Assembly: GCF_000250635.1 (NCBI RefSeq)
Contig: NC_016940.1
Location: 2,342,001 to 2,406,000 of the forward strand
DNA from: Saprospira grandis str. Lewin
Lineage (GTDB): Bacteria; Bacteroidota; Bacteroidia; Chitinophagales; Saprospiraceae
Length of the DNA: 64,000 nt
Direction: 5' to 3'
Shown: one piece after another, positions 19,519-27,934 of the stretch
How the letters are laid out: every line of letters starts with the position of its first letter
Numbering within the stretch: the stretch's first letter is position 1
Position numbers and translations under genes: made by a program
Notes under the pieces: model-generated
Database searches by the model: none
Told to the model about the DNA's origin: nothing
What the model saw: only the letters and a program-made list of their open reading frames with translations

Positions 19519-20202
19519 TTAGCTGGCGGGGGGAGCAGGGTAGAGGGCTTCAAATTTAGCTTCTAATTGAGGGAGTTCGGCTTTCATTTTGGCCTCTGCA
19601 GCTTCTAGGTTGAGGCCGCGGAGCTGGCTGCTATCGCCTTCTTCCAAAATTTGGATAAAGCCCTGGGCGTAGCGATTGACATCATCTACTGGGCCACGGT
19701 CATTAAAGCGCTCCATCATGAAGATGGCCGAATTGAGGGCGGCATGTAAATAATAATGGGCCTTGGCCATATCGGGTTGGAATCCCTGGCCCTGGCCGGC
19801 AGGCAATTGGGCAAAACGACTTGGGTCTGTTTTATGCAGCAGCATAAGACGAGTGAAAGCCAAGGGATTGAGATAATTTTCGGCCACTTTTTCCATAATA
19901 GCAAGTCCTTGCTCAAAAGAATCTTGCTGAAAATATTTTTGGCCCAAAAAATAAAGGGCAAAACTGGCCTCTAGCTCCTGAATGCCTGGCCGCTCTAAAC
20001 GGTTTTTAATGCCTGGAATATCCGTTTCGTCTAGTTCTTGGCAAAGCAAAAGCAGATCGGGATTTTGCTCTAGGGGCAACTGCAAATGATTCTGCTGATT
20101 ATCTAGTAATTCGGCTACCGTATAGCTTTTGGCCAATTGGTCCGAGCAACTAAAAAGGCCCAAAGAAAAGAAGGCGAGAAGAAAAAAAGCATAATGATTC
20201 AT
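19519..20202 (-). CDS. Hypothetical lipoprotein, 227 residues
   Basis: Not recognised. The N terminus MNHYAFFLLAFFSLGLFSCSDQ is a lipoprotein signal with lipobox LFSC (Cys at residue 19). The remainder is largely helical, with stretches such as ALYFLGQKYFQQDSFEQGLAIMEKVAENYLNP that look like one or two TPR-type helix pairs, so a protein-protein adaptor in the periplasm is possible. The frame continues upstream to a TTG, but ATG at 20202 gives the proper lipoprotein signal. Transcribed alone, between two repeat elements. Confidence 0.75.
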   Translation of the reverse strand: MNHYAFFLLAFFSLGLFSCSDQLAKSYTVAELLDNQQNHLQLPLEQNPDLLLLCQELDETDIPGIKNRLERPGIQELEASFALYFLGQKYFQQDSFEQGLAIMEKVAENYLNPLAFTRLMLLHKTDPSRFAQLPAGQGQGFQPDMAKAHYYLHAALNSAIFMMERFNDRGPVDDVNRYAQGFIQILEEGDSSQLRGLNLEAAEAKMKAELPQLEAKFEALYPAPPAS

Positions 20203-20244
20203 AGATAAAGGTTTTGGCAAAAAAACGCAATTTTAGGTCCAGAA

Positions 20245-20460
20245 GGCGGGCGCAGCCCGCCTGGCCACAACAAGCCCTTTAGGGCGCAGTTCGACGACCG
20301 AAGGGAGTAACCGATGTGCAGAGGCGGGCGCAGCCCGCCTGGCCTAGCGATGTGCAGCAGTGGCCGCAGGCCAGACCAAAGCGCTTTAGCGCTGCAGGGC
20401 CGAGCAGACCTGCGAGCTGCGAAACGTAGCGCCGCAAGGCGAAGCCGCAGCGGAGGCCCC
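20245..20460 (+). repeat. GC-rich intergenic element copy 7 with internal duplication
   Basis: GGCCT/AGGCC class. The leading unit GGCGGGCGCAGCCCGCCTGG and the CGATGTGCAG box occur twice, about 80 bp apart, as if the left half of the element had been duplicated. The end GGAGGCCCCAAAA is at 20454-20464. Confidence 0.85.
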
Positions 20461-20493
20461 AAAATAAGAAAAGAAAAAAACATACGTACAAAG

Positions 20494-20524
20494 TTGTTTT
20501 TGTAAATATGTAGTTATATCTTTA
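20494..20524 (+). promoter_or_regulatory. Probable promoter of the CIS tube/LysM gene
   Basis: TTG at 20494-20496 and TATCTTTA at 20517-20524 are 20 nt apart, a near match to TTG-N19-TAnnTTTG. The promoter starts 34 bp after repeat copy 7. Confidence 0.5.
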
Positions 20525-20557
20525 ATGTAAACAATTTTACATTTAAAGACAAGCTAT

Positions 20558-21502
20558 ATGCAGCGACCATTTCCGGCGGGGACCGCCATGAGCAAGCTTT
20601 GCATAAAGGCCTACGCTTTGGCCGATTATGATGAGAGCAGTTATATTGGGCAAATTTATTTATCGATCAACCCATCTAGTTTTGATATTTCCTATAAGGT
20701 AACGAGCACGGAAGAGCTTTCTACGGCTGCTTCTTCGGCAGATAGGAAGGCGCAGGCGGCCAAGGAAGTTCTGGGGAACAGTCCGGAGTATATGATTCCG
20801 GAGATTAAGTTTTCGAATATTTTGGTAGATGCTACGGGCGTTTATCATCAGGGGAGTCAGCAGGACAAGGCGCTTTTGCAGAACAAGGACAACAAGCCAT
20901 CGGTGGCGCCTTATATTAAGGCCTTAAAAGCGTTGATTTATGATTATCATGACTGGGCCAATGGGCCGGCCTACTTAAAATTGGAGTGGGGGGAGATTTT
21001 GCCCAGCAATGATTCTCGGAAGGAGGCCAGTGCGCACACCTTCAACTGCATTATTTCGTCCATGGACATCAATTACTCTTTATTTTCCTTTGAGGGCTTG
21101 CCCATTCGGGCGGAGTTGAGTTTATCATTTTGGGGGCGTTCGCCATTTCGGCAGCAGCAAAACTGGGAGCAGTCGGCGGTGCGGCAAGAATTGGTCAAAT
21201 ATGAGTATCACGACATTCAGCAGGGGGATAATTTGGGGAAGATTTCGATGCGTTATTTTGGGAGTTTGGCGCTTTATTTATTGTTGGCGCAGTACAATGG
21301 TTTGAGTAGTTTGTATGAGTTGCCGGTGGGGCGGCGTTTGCTTATTCCGCCCAAGCGGGTCTTATTAAACTGGGCCAAATCGAGGCGACAAAAGCGGCGG
21401 TTGGGGCGCAAGCTACGCAAAACGGCCAGAGATGCGGCCAAGGAGCGTTTGCGTCGGGAGATGGCGGCGGCTATGCGTCGGGTCAATCGGCGGACACTTT
21501 AG
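20558..21502 (+). CDS. Contractile injection system tube/LysM baseplate protein with basic tail
   Basis: Resembles the LysM-containing tube-to-baseplate protein of extracellular contractile injection systems (Afp7/Pvc7 type) and phage baseplate adaptors. The N-terminal half shows the typical INPSSFDISYKV segment and, after a variable part, LKLEWGEILP and SFEGLPIRAELSLSFWG. A LysM module follows at about residues 228-275 (HDIQQGDNLGKISMRYFGSLALYLLLAQYNG ending LLIPPK). The last 45 residues are extremely Arg/Lys-rich, which I do not know from the family. ATG at 20558 is taken, but ATG at 20588 (MSKLCIKAYAL) fits the family start better. No other injection-system gene is in the window. The stop overlaps that of the convergent gene by 4 bp. 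Confidence 0.75.
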   Translation: MQRPFPAGTAMSKLCIKAYALADYDESSYIGQIYLSINPSSFDISYKVTSTEELSTAASSADRKAQAAKEVLGNSPEYMIPEIKFSNILVDATGVYHQGSQQDKALLQNKDNKPSVAPYIKALKALIYDYHDWANGPAYLKLEWGEILPSNDSRKEASAHTFNCIISSMDINYSLFSFEGLPIRAELSLSFWGRSPFRQQQNWEQSAVRQELVKYEYHDIQQGDNLGKISMRYFGSLALYLLLAQYNGLSSLYELPVGRRLLIPPKRVLLNWAKSRRQKRRLGRKLRKTARDAAKERLRREMAAAMRRVNRRTL

Positions 21503-24500
21503 AAAATAGCTCGGAGTTGCATTCTACCGAGGTGGACCATTTTGGCTTCGCCTGTTTTTCGGCCTTCATAGCTAATCGAAAGTTGTAAAAACTTGCTTAG
21601 AGCTTGTTGGAGTTCTAGGGTCCATAAAAAATTACTTCCCGTTTGCAGGCCTTCCGTCAGGGCAAATTGGCTAGGGCTATTTTCTTCGCCCTCATACTGG
21701 AGCTCGACCCAACTGAGTTTCATGCGGATATTTCTGCGTTTTCCTTTGCTGCTAAACCATTTGCCTTCTAGGCCCAGCTCTTGGAGTTGGGCCTTTTCTA
21801 TGCCTAGGCGGTTCTCGCTATCCTTTTGGCGATAATAGAGGCTCAGGCGGAGGTCGCTGCCTCTTAGGTAGCTCAGTTTGGGGCTAACTTCCCAGGAATC
21901 GAGTAAATAATTGCGTTGGCTATAAAAATCGGAGCGGTTTTCATTTTGGGCCAGCTGGGCGGCTGTTTCTAGGCGGATAAAAGGCTTAATTTGCCACCAG
22001 CTCGAAAAGCTATAGCTGGTTTTTCGTTGGCTATCGAAGCCAAGGTTTAGGAAGCGTTTGCTTCGGCTATCGCTTTGTTGTAAAATGAGGCGAAACTTGC
22101 GTCCTCTTCGGTCCCAATAGAGGGCATTACTCATATTGGAAGAGATAGACAGCAGGCTACTATCGGCAATATCGAGTTCAAAGGGATTGAAGGCGGCCAG
22201 TTCTTCTTGGGCCAGGGTTTTGCGTTCCATCTTATAAATAGAGCGGCTAGAGATTTTTTTGAGCCAGCTTTTTGGGCCTGTTTTGGCCGCCCGCCAAAGG
22301 CGGGCGGGGTCAATATCTATACTCTGGTTAAAGGCCAATTGATTGGCGCGGACAAACTCGCCAGTGAGCACACGCAATTGAATAAAATTAGCCTGATCTT
22401 GAAAGGGGGCTTGTTCAAATTCGTCTTGTTCTTGGATGCTGTTTTCATTGCGGTCAATCCAAATATGGGTGCCTTGTCCTTGGTCCACCTCCAAATAATT
22501 GTAGGCATATTTTTGCTCTTGGCCAGCCCCTAATTCATAAATCGTTTGCCATTTAATCAGGCCTTTTTTCCATTGGGCATCATAGGCAATGCGGCCCAAG
22601 TAGGTGTTTTTTGGGTCTTGGCTGCTCAGGCTGCTGTCTAAGACCATCAACTGCCGATAATTGAGGTTGAAGCTGAGGTTTTGCTTGGGGCCCATCTGCC
22701 AATGTCCCTGTAGTTGGGCCTCCTTGGCTAAGGTCACATCGACTAGGGTTTCCGCCAAAGGCAGGCGGTCTAGCCGCTGACTAGCCGAGAGCTTCAGCGA
22801 GAACTGCTCTGTAGTAGGCAGCTCCGCACTAAATCGATAGAGCTGATACTGAAAGCTATTGGCCGCTAGGCTATCGCCATTAATCCGTTGTTGTTTGTTT
22901 TCTTCTTCATAGTAGGCCGAAATGCGCAGGCCTTTTTGGAAGCGGTAGCCTAATTGTAGGCGAGGGCGCCAAAACTGGCTATTGGATTGAGAAAGGTAGC
23001 TGCCTTGGCCAGTCAGCTCCCAGCCCTTATGCTGAAGCTGCAGGCTTGCGCTCTGTTGCCAGTTTTGACTGCTATCTCTAAGCAGGCCACTTAGTTTGTA
23101 GCTGATATTTCCTAATCCCTGCTGTTGGGCATTTAGGTCCAGCCAAAAGAGTTGTTCTTGGCTGCTGCTGCTATCTAGTCCCCAATCTCGACTAAATTCC
23201 CGATTCCGATAGGGCTCTATCGTTTTAAAGTTCGTGCTGAGCTGTTCATAATGGGCGTTGATGCCTAGGCTCCTGCGGAGGGTGTCCACCCGCTGGCTAT
23301 CCACTTTTAGCCGATAGCCCAAACTCAATTCTTGCTGATAGCTTAGCCGCAAAGCCAAACCCTGATTATCTTCATTGTCTATATTAGAAAAGCGGTTGAG
23401 GTCCTCTTGACTAATCGCTAGATTGGCCATTAATTGCCCCCTTTCTCCAATATTATAATAGCTACTAATTTCTGATAGCTGCTTCTTTTCTGGTGCCTTG
23501 AGCAGCCTCAGAGGCGCATATTGCCCGCGGCTCTGTCCCGTGATGGGATCAGGAGCAATCCAAATATATACGCTGCCATTAATTTGTCCCTCTTCCCGAA
23601 TATAATCGCCGCCCTGGCTTACTGCCCGAAAACTGACCGAATAGAAACTACTATCACTAGCATTGCTGCTAGCATAAACCAAAACCGAATCATAGCTGAT
23701 CCCATGAACAACTGTATCGATAAGCTGGTAAGCCACCAAGCCCGATAATCCATCTGCTTCATTAATGCTTTGGCCGCCCCATATTTGGGCGGTTTGGTCC
23801 CCGGCTCGACTCAAGCTGGCTTGGGCCGAATCACTTAGGGGATTGGTGGGTTGGTTTTTGGCATCTTGCTCTTGATAGTGAAAAAAGCGCAGCCCCCATT
23901 TTTTGTCTTCGTAATGGCCATTAATTGCGGCAATGCTGCGGAGGTATTCTAGGTCCGAATAGCTAAACTCGACCTGTATGCGCTTGTCTTTTGTGATGAG
24001 GACTTTATTGGTAAATTGGATTTCGCCCAAATTATAATCAATCGTATAATCTCTATCAGAACCCCTTTCTAGTTGCTGCCCATCAATAAATACGCGCTCA
24101 CTTCCCGCCAGTATAATCAGTAATTGCTCGCCATCATTACCCTCTAAACGATAGGGCCCTTGATTGCCCTCTTGCCCCATAAAACTATTGCGGGCAAAGG
24201 TTCCTCTAGAAATGGCAAAACTGCCTTGTCCCCCCCATTTTGCCCCAGATTTCAGTTGGCCCGAACTCCCAATTTGTCCCCCCTGCAAACGCTTGAAATG
24301 ATTGAGGAAGTAGCTGTTTTTGGGCTGCTCCAAATCATAATCCCCAGCCAAAAGGTAATGTTCATCTACCTTGAACTTAATGAACACCCGATCAAAATCT
24401 TGCAGCTCTTGGCTATTGCCCTCGGCTTGGACCGGAATGTTATTATCCGATAAAGCCCCCGTAATCTCTACGCCCCCAACTTCTCCCGCCAATTGTAGAT

Positions 24501-25002
24501 TGAAGCTAGAATTAAGGATGAGGTCTTGCTGATTCCCCAAGGAAATTCCCCTCGCAAAGCTGCCATTATAATCCAAGCCCTTCAGATCGCCTTCTTTGCC
24601 GCCCTGCCGCTGTACCTGATAGCCATAGGATTGGCCCAAAACGATATCTTCTCCCAACTGCATTTTAGGCTGTAACAATCGCCGATCTTTTCGCTCCCGC
24701 CTGCGGTGAATGGGCAAGGGCAAGCGCTTATAGCTCAAACAAAGACTGTCTTGCTGCAATAATTCTCCCTTGGGGAAAAAATAACTGCCTTGCAGTCGAT
24801 ATAAACTATCCGCCAAAGGCTGCCCCCGCCAATGTAAACTGCCCGGCAAGACCCATAAACTATCAAGCAGTATACTATCCGCCAAGACATAACAATCCGA
24901 CTGCCGCAACTGCTGTTGTTGCAAACTATCTAGCTGGGGCAATGTCTGCGCCCCAAGCTGCCCAAAAAAGAAAAGACCGCAAAATAAAAGCAGTAAGCGC
25001 AA
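21499..25002 (-). CDS. Large predicted outer-membrane beta-barrel protein, 1167 residues
   Basis: Not assignable to a named family. Residues 1-18 form a signal peptide ending GQLGAQ. From about residue 145 onward the protein is rich in alternating amphipathic strands (GISLGNQQDLILNSSFNLQL, LSYQQELSLGYRLKV, LRLSLYYRQKD) and ends in an aromatic residue (RAIF), as do outer-membrane barrels. An Ig-like or plug segment near 290-350 has GSDRDYTIDYNLGEIQF. The start is TTG at 25002; no in-frame ATG lies between it and the upstream stop, and the signal peptide needs this start. Similar very large proteins occur in Bacteroidota, role unknown. Confidence 0.75.
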   Translation of the reverse strand: MRLLLLFCGLFFFGQLGAQTLPQLDSLQQQQLRQSDCYVLADSILLDSLWVLPGSLHWRGQPLADSLYRLQGSYFFPKGELLQQDSLCLSYKRLPLPIHRRRERKDRRLLQPKMQLGEDIVLGQSYGYQVQRQGGKEGDLKGLDYNGSFARGISLGNQQDLILNSSFNLQLAGEVGGVEITGALSDNNIPVQAEGNSQELQDFDRVFIKFKVDEHYLLAGDYDLEQPKNSYFLNHFKRLQGGQIGSSGQLKSGAKWGGQGSFAISRGTFARNSFMGQEGNQGPYRLEGNDGEQLLIILAGSERVFIDGQQLERGSDRDYTIDYNLGEIQFTNKVLITKDKRIQVEFSYSDLEYLRSIAAINGHYEDKKWGLRFFHYQEQDAKNQPTNPLSDSAQASLSRAGDQTAQIWGGQSINEADGLSGLVAYQLIDTVVHGISYDSVLVYASSNASDSSFYSVSFRAVSQGGDYIREEGQINGSVYIWIAPDPITGQSRGQYAPLRLLKAPEKKQLSEISSYYNIGERGQLMANLAISQEDLNRFSNIDNEDNQGLALRLSYQQELSLGYRLKVDSQRVDTLRRSLGINAHYEQLSTNFKTIEPYRNREFSRDWGLDSSSSQEQLFWLDLNAQQQGLGNISYKLSGLLRDSSQNWQQSASLQLQHKGWELTGQGSYLSQSNSQFWRPRLQLGYRFQKGLRISAYYEEENKQQRINGDSLAANSFQYQLYRFSAELPTTEQFSLKLSASQRLDRLPLAETLVDVTLAKEAQLQGHWQMGPKQNLSFNLNYRQLMVLDSSLSSQDPKNTYLGRIAYDAQWKKGLIKWQTIYELGAGQEQKYAYNYLEVDQGQGTHIWIDRNENSIQEQDEFEQAPFQDQANFIQLRVLTGEFVRANQLAFNQSIDIDPARLWRAAKTGPKSWLKKISSRSIYKMERKTLAQEELAAFNPFELDIADSSLLSISSNMSNALYWDRRGRKFRLILQQSDSRSKRFLNLGFDSQRKTSYSFSSWWQIKPFIRLETAAQLAQNENRSDFYSQRNYLLDSWEVSPKLSYLRGSDLRLSLYYRQKDSENRLGIEKAQLQELGLEGKWFSSKGKRRNIRMKLSWVELQYEGEENSPSQFALTEGLQTGSNFLWTLELQQALSKFLQLSISYEGRKTGEAKMVHLGRMQLRAIF

Positions 25003-25072
25003 AAGTATGGCGTTTTGGTGTTCTTTAAGATAACGCTAAACTACTGCTTTTGGCTGGTGAGGGAAAGAGAAA

Positions 25073-25097
25073 GGGAAGAAGCTGGGGGCTTCTTCCC
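25073..25097 (-). terminator. Probable terminator behind the darTG genes
   Basis: GGGAAGAAGC and GCTTCTTCCC pair perfectly (10 bp, 5-nt loop). On the minus strand TTTCTCTTTCC follows, a weak U-tract. It lies after the degenerate repeat copy 8. Confidence 0.45.
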
Positions 25098-25137
25098 TGG
25101 GGAAACTTAGATCTATAGAGAGGTCAACTGTCTGTTA

Positions 25138-25277
25138 GCCTGCCGCCATGACCATAGGCCAGACCAAGCCGCTGATAAGCGGCAGAGGGCCGAGAGCGAG
25201 CTGCGAACCATATCGCCCACCAAAGGCGGACAATAAGGCTGCAGGCCGTCTTCAACGACTGTAAGGAGTAAGGCCCC
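25138..25277 (+). repeat. Degenerate GC-rich intergenic element copy 8
   Basis: Recognisable by GGCCAGACCAAG, AGGGCCGAGAGCGAGCTGCG and the end AAGGCCCCAAAA, but the box is eroded and several hairpin arms no longer match. It lies directly after darG, and looks like a decaying copy. Confidence 0.65.
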
Positions 25278-25297
25278 AAAAATATATAATGAAAAAC

Positions 25298-26344
25298 TTA
25301 GGAGCTATAGAGTGCTGACTCACGAAGGTGTTTAATTGCCACCTTAAGGGAATGGTCATCAGAAAAAAGGGCTGCTTTTCTGCGATTCCATGATTGTAAG
25401 GTCGTTTTAATTTTCTTTAAATCAAATTGATGGTCATCTTTACAAATGTAGTCAATACTAGAGAGCAGCTCAAGTCCAAAGGAAGAGTAAAAGCCAGACA
25501 AAAAGTGCTTTGTTTTTTCGACAATAGCTAGATAGCTGCTGTGCTCTGCTCGGGCGAGGTAGTGAGTCACATTCTTTTCGGCTTCCATGATAAGACCAAT
25601 TTCCTCAAAGGGTTTTTGTTCTTTGCTGTAGTAGCCTTTAATATAACTACCATTGAGATAGTGCAAAACATGATTGACCTTTGCAGAGTATGGTCCATAG
25701 AAATGGGGCTTATACTCTAGGTTTTTGAATGCTTTGTCGCCTCCAAAACGCTTTAAGAAATAAGCGGCTTTTTCTCCAGCAAACTCCGAAACAAACTCTC
25801 CCTCTTTCACCAAATCATATAAAATAGCTAGTAACATAGCTCTGGCAGGAGTAAGCTTAACTTGTTTTTTTACTGATCTTTCCTTTACGCTATAATTAGG
25901 GGCATAAAGATAAATTTTGCAGTCTAGCTCTTTTAGCTCGTCCAAAATTAGCTGCTTTACGCTTGCCCAGTTTAGGCCTCCATTTCCAGCGCCCAATGCA
26001 GGAATTGCAATTGACTGAATCCCTTCAGATATAATATAACGCCTTAGATCTTCTAATCCTTTTTGGATGTAGCTATACTCAGAGGGGGCTTGCCAAGTAG
26101 TTTTTGTAGGGAAGTTAATAATGATTTTACTAGGGGATAGTAAATCGCCTTCTCTCGTAATGAACATTTTTCCAATAACAACTTCTCCTTTTGCACAGGC
26201 CGCTTTATATGCTTTGAAGTTTAGAGGGTATTTCTTCTTGAACTGTAAGGCAATCCCTTTTCCCATAACCCCAACTGTGTTAACCGTATTCACGATGGCT
26301 TGAGCTGGACTGTCTAGCAAGTTGCCGCTTATTTCTTCTACCAT
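25298..26344 (-). CDS. darG: DarG antitoxin: macro-domain DNA ADP-ribosylglycohydrolase
   Basis: DarG reverses the ADP-ribosylation of DNA by DarT and also blocks the toxin directly. Residues 1-155 are a macro domain: GNLLDSPAQAIVNTVNTVGVMGKGIALQFKKKYP (ADP-ribose pocket) and IPALGAGNGGLNW. The C-terminal half (about 165-348) is the toxin-neutralising region typical of long DarG proteins (PHFYGPYSAKVNHVLHYLNG). It starts 31 bp after darT and is surely co-transcribed. This segment is visibly AT-richer than its neighbours and has few of the GGCCAA strings common elsewhere, which suggests recent acquisition. Confidence 0.92.
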   Translation of the reverse strand: MVEEISGNLLDSPAQAIVNTVNTVGVMGKGIALQFKKKYPLNFKAYKAACAKGEVVIGKMFITREGDLLSPSKIIINFPTKTTWQAPSEYSYIQKGLEDLRRYIISEGIQSIAIPALGAGNGGLNWASVKQLILDELKELDCKIYLYAPNYSVKERSVKKQVKLTPARAMLLAILYDLVKEGEFVSEFAGEKAAYFLKRFGGDKAFKNLEYKPHFYGPYSAKVNHVLHYLNGSYIKGYYSKEQKPFEEIGLIMEAEKNVTHYLARAEHSSYLAIVEKTKHFLSGFYSSFGLELLSSIDYICKDDHQFDLKKIKTTLQSWNRRKAALFSDDHSLKVAIKHLRESALYSS

Positions 26345-26375
26345 AGTGTATGATTTTATCCTTAATGAAGGAGAT

Positions 26376-26993
26376 TTAAAAATAGTAATGGGGTCTTACT
26401 GCAATTTGAGCTTCAGCAACGCCAAAGTTAGTTAATCGCTCCTTACTTTTTTGGTTATAAACTACAAAGCCCGCAATCAAATGATAGGGGATATCTCCAT
26501 AGACTAAAAACTCTGCCTGTTTCTTTAAACGTAAAAAGCTGTTTTCTTCACCACCCCAAGATGGGTTTTTAATTGCTTTCCAATTTAATTTCTCCTCAAT
26601 ATTATTGATGTCGGAAGCATCGTAAAACCTGCTGAAAGGGCTAATCGCATGAGCATCAGTGAAAAGGTAGCTTAGGGTCGATCCTATGATTTGAGGAAGC
26701 CGCACTATGATGTAAATGATATCTTCTGTTGGAGTGGGAGCTGTGTTGCCATATTGATTTTGTATGGCATAAAGCATTGGCGACCTATACCAGAAATAAA
26801 AAGGAATATAGTCGTCTAATGTATGTCCCCTAGGGCAAACTTTGGTCGCTCGGCGGCTAATTATATCTAATGCACCAATAGCCCTATAATTAGGGTTGCT
26901 GTTGATCGAGTTTTTATGGGTAATCCCATATTTGATTATATGTGGAATATTATCAATATGGACCATCCTGAAAATTGGAATATTAGTTTGCAA
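26376..26993 (-). CDS. darT: DarT toxin: thymidine-specific DNA ADP-ribosyltransferase
   Basis: DarT uses NAD+ to ADP-ribosylate thymidine in single-stranded DNA. Family hallmarks with residues counted from the chosen start: VHIDNIPHIIKYGI (11-24, NAD-binding His12), SRRATKV (46-52), LDDYIPFYFWYRSPMLY (59-75), FTDAHA (111-116) and the catalytic KQAEFLV with Glu161. The frame is open to 27251, but that extension is the pssA coding sequence read out of frame. TTG at 26993 (MQTNIPIFRM) gives 205 residues, the usual DarT size; no ATG is better placed. All key residues are present, so the toxin should be active. Confidence 0.9.
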   Translation of the reverse strand: MQTNIPIFRMVHIDNIPHIIKYGITHKNSINSNPNYRAIGALDIISRRATKVCPRGHTLDDYIPFYFWYRSPMLYAIQNQYGNTAPTPTEDIIYIIVRLPQIIGSTLSYLFTDAHAISPFSRFYDASDINNIEEKLNWKAIKNPSWGGEENSFLRLKKQAEFLVYGDIPYHLIAGFVVYNQKSKERLTNFGVAEAQIAVRPHYYF

Positions 26994-27094
26994 AAGTAGC
27001 CATTTTTTGAGTTTCCTCAAGTTAATCAGAAATACACTCAATATAATGCTTAATTCCTTATAAATTAAGTAGTTGTTCCTACCTTCCCACATCC

Positions 27095-27841
27095 CTACTC
27101 CCCCAAGCGCAAGTCCCCTACCACAATAGCCCCCACCGACAACAACAAATAGAGCACTATCCCCGCAGGCAGGGCCAAGCCCAAAGGCAAAAAGATGAGC
27201 AAGGGCAAAAGACCCAAGATGAGCAGAAAACGCCAACGGTTGGGCCGCCAAGCCAAGGACTTAAACTTGAAGCTGAGCAAGGGGATCTCCGCAATGAGGA
27301 GGTAGCAAAGCAAGGCCAGCAAACCATAGAGCAAGGGGGGCCAAAGTAAGTATTGCTCCAATCCATAGAGCTGCTGCTGTACGCTCCAAAAGTAACCAAA
27401 GACAAAAAGGGTGGTGGCCGGGGTGTTCAAACCAATAAAGCTTTCGGATTGCCGACTATCCGTATTGAATTTGGCCAAACGCAGGGCCGAAAACAAGAGC
27501 AACAAAAAAGGCAATAAGAGCAGGTAGCTCTCCCGCTGCCCCCATTGCAATCCCTCTGGCAGCCCCAAGGCTTGCATGAAGAGCTGATATAACATGGCAG
27601 CCGGAAAAAAACCAAAGGAAATCAGGTCCGCTAAAGAGTCGAGCTCTTTGCCCAATGGCGATTGCGCCTTGAGTAAACGAGCCAATAAGCCATCTCCAAA
27701 GTCAGCTATTAGGGAGAGCAAGAGACAGTAGGGCAAGACCTCCCACTGCCCAGAAAATAGACTGATAATAGCCGCCGCTCCCGCCCAGGCATTCAATAAA
27801 GTGACCGAATTGGGTATTTGTTGCTTGATTTTGCTCCACAT
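27095..27841 (-). CDS. pssA: CDP-diacylglycerol-serine O-phosphatidyltransferase
   Basis: Makes phosphatidylserine from CDP-diacylglycerol and serine, the first step to phosphatidylethanolamine. The complete CDP-alcohol phosphotransferase motif is present: Asp47, Asp50, Gly51, Ala54, Arg55, Gly64, Asp68 and Asp72 (DFGDGLLAR, then GKELDSLAD). About six to seven hydrophobic segments fit an inner-membrane enzyme of 248 residues. ATG at 27841. It lies 101 bp upstream of darT on the same strand, so readthrough into the toxin-antitoxin pair is possible. Confidence 0.92.
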   Translation of the reverse strand: MWSKIKQQIPNSVTLLNAWAGAAAIISLFSGQWEVLPYCLLLSLIADFGDGLLARLLKAQSPLGKELDSLADLISFGFFPAAMLYQLFMQALGLPEGLQWGQRESYLLLLPFLLLLFSALRLAKFNTDSRQSESFIGLNTPATTLFVFGYFWSVQQQLYGLEQYLLWPPLLYGLLALLCYLLIAEIPLLSFKFKSLAWRPNRWRFLLILGLLPLLIFLPLGLALPAGIVLYLLLSVGAIVVGDLRLGE

Positions 27842-27893
27842 AAACTAACATTTTGATAAGAAGAGGAAGGACAAAGATAGCAGAAAAAACATC

Positions 27894-27901
27894 TAGCTTT
27901 G
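27894..27901 (+). promoter_or_regulatory. -7 promoter box before the DMT exporter
   Basis: TAGCTTTG is a perfect TAnnTTTG match 33 bp before the chosen ATG. No clear -33 TTG was found. Confidence 0.45.
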
Positions 27902-27934
27902 CGCAATTTTTTGCCGCATCCAAAACCTTTGTTT

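Noticed and set aside
26994-27251. N-terminal extension of darT by 86 residues
   Set aside because: Most of it is the pssA coding sequence read in another frame, and DarT proteins start near the IPIFRMVHIDN segment.
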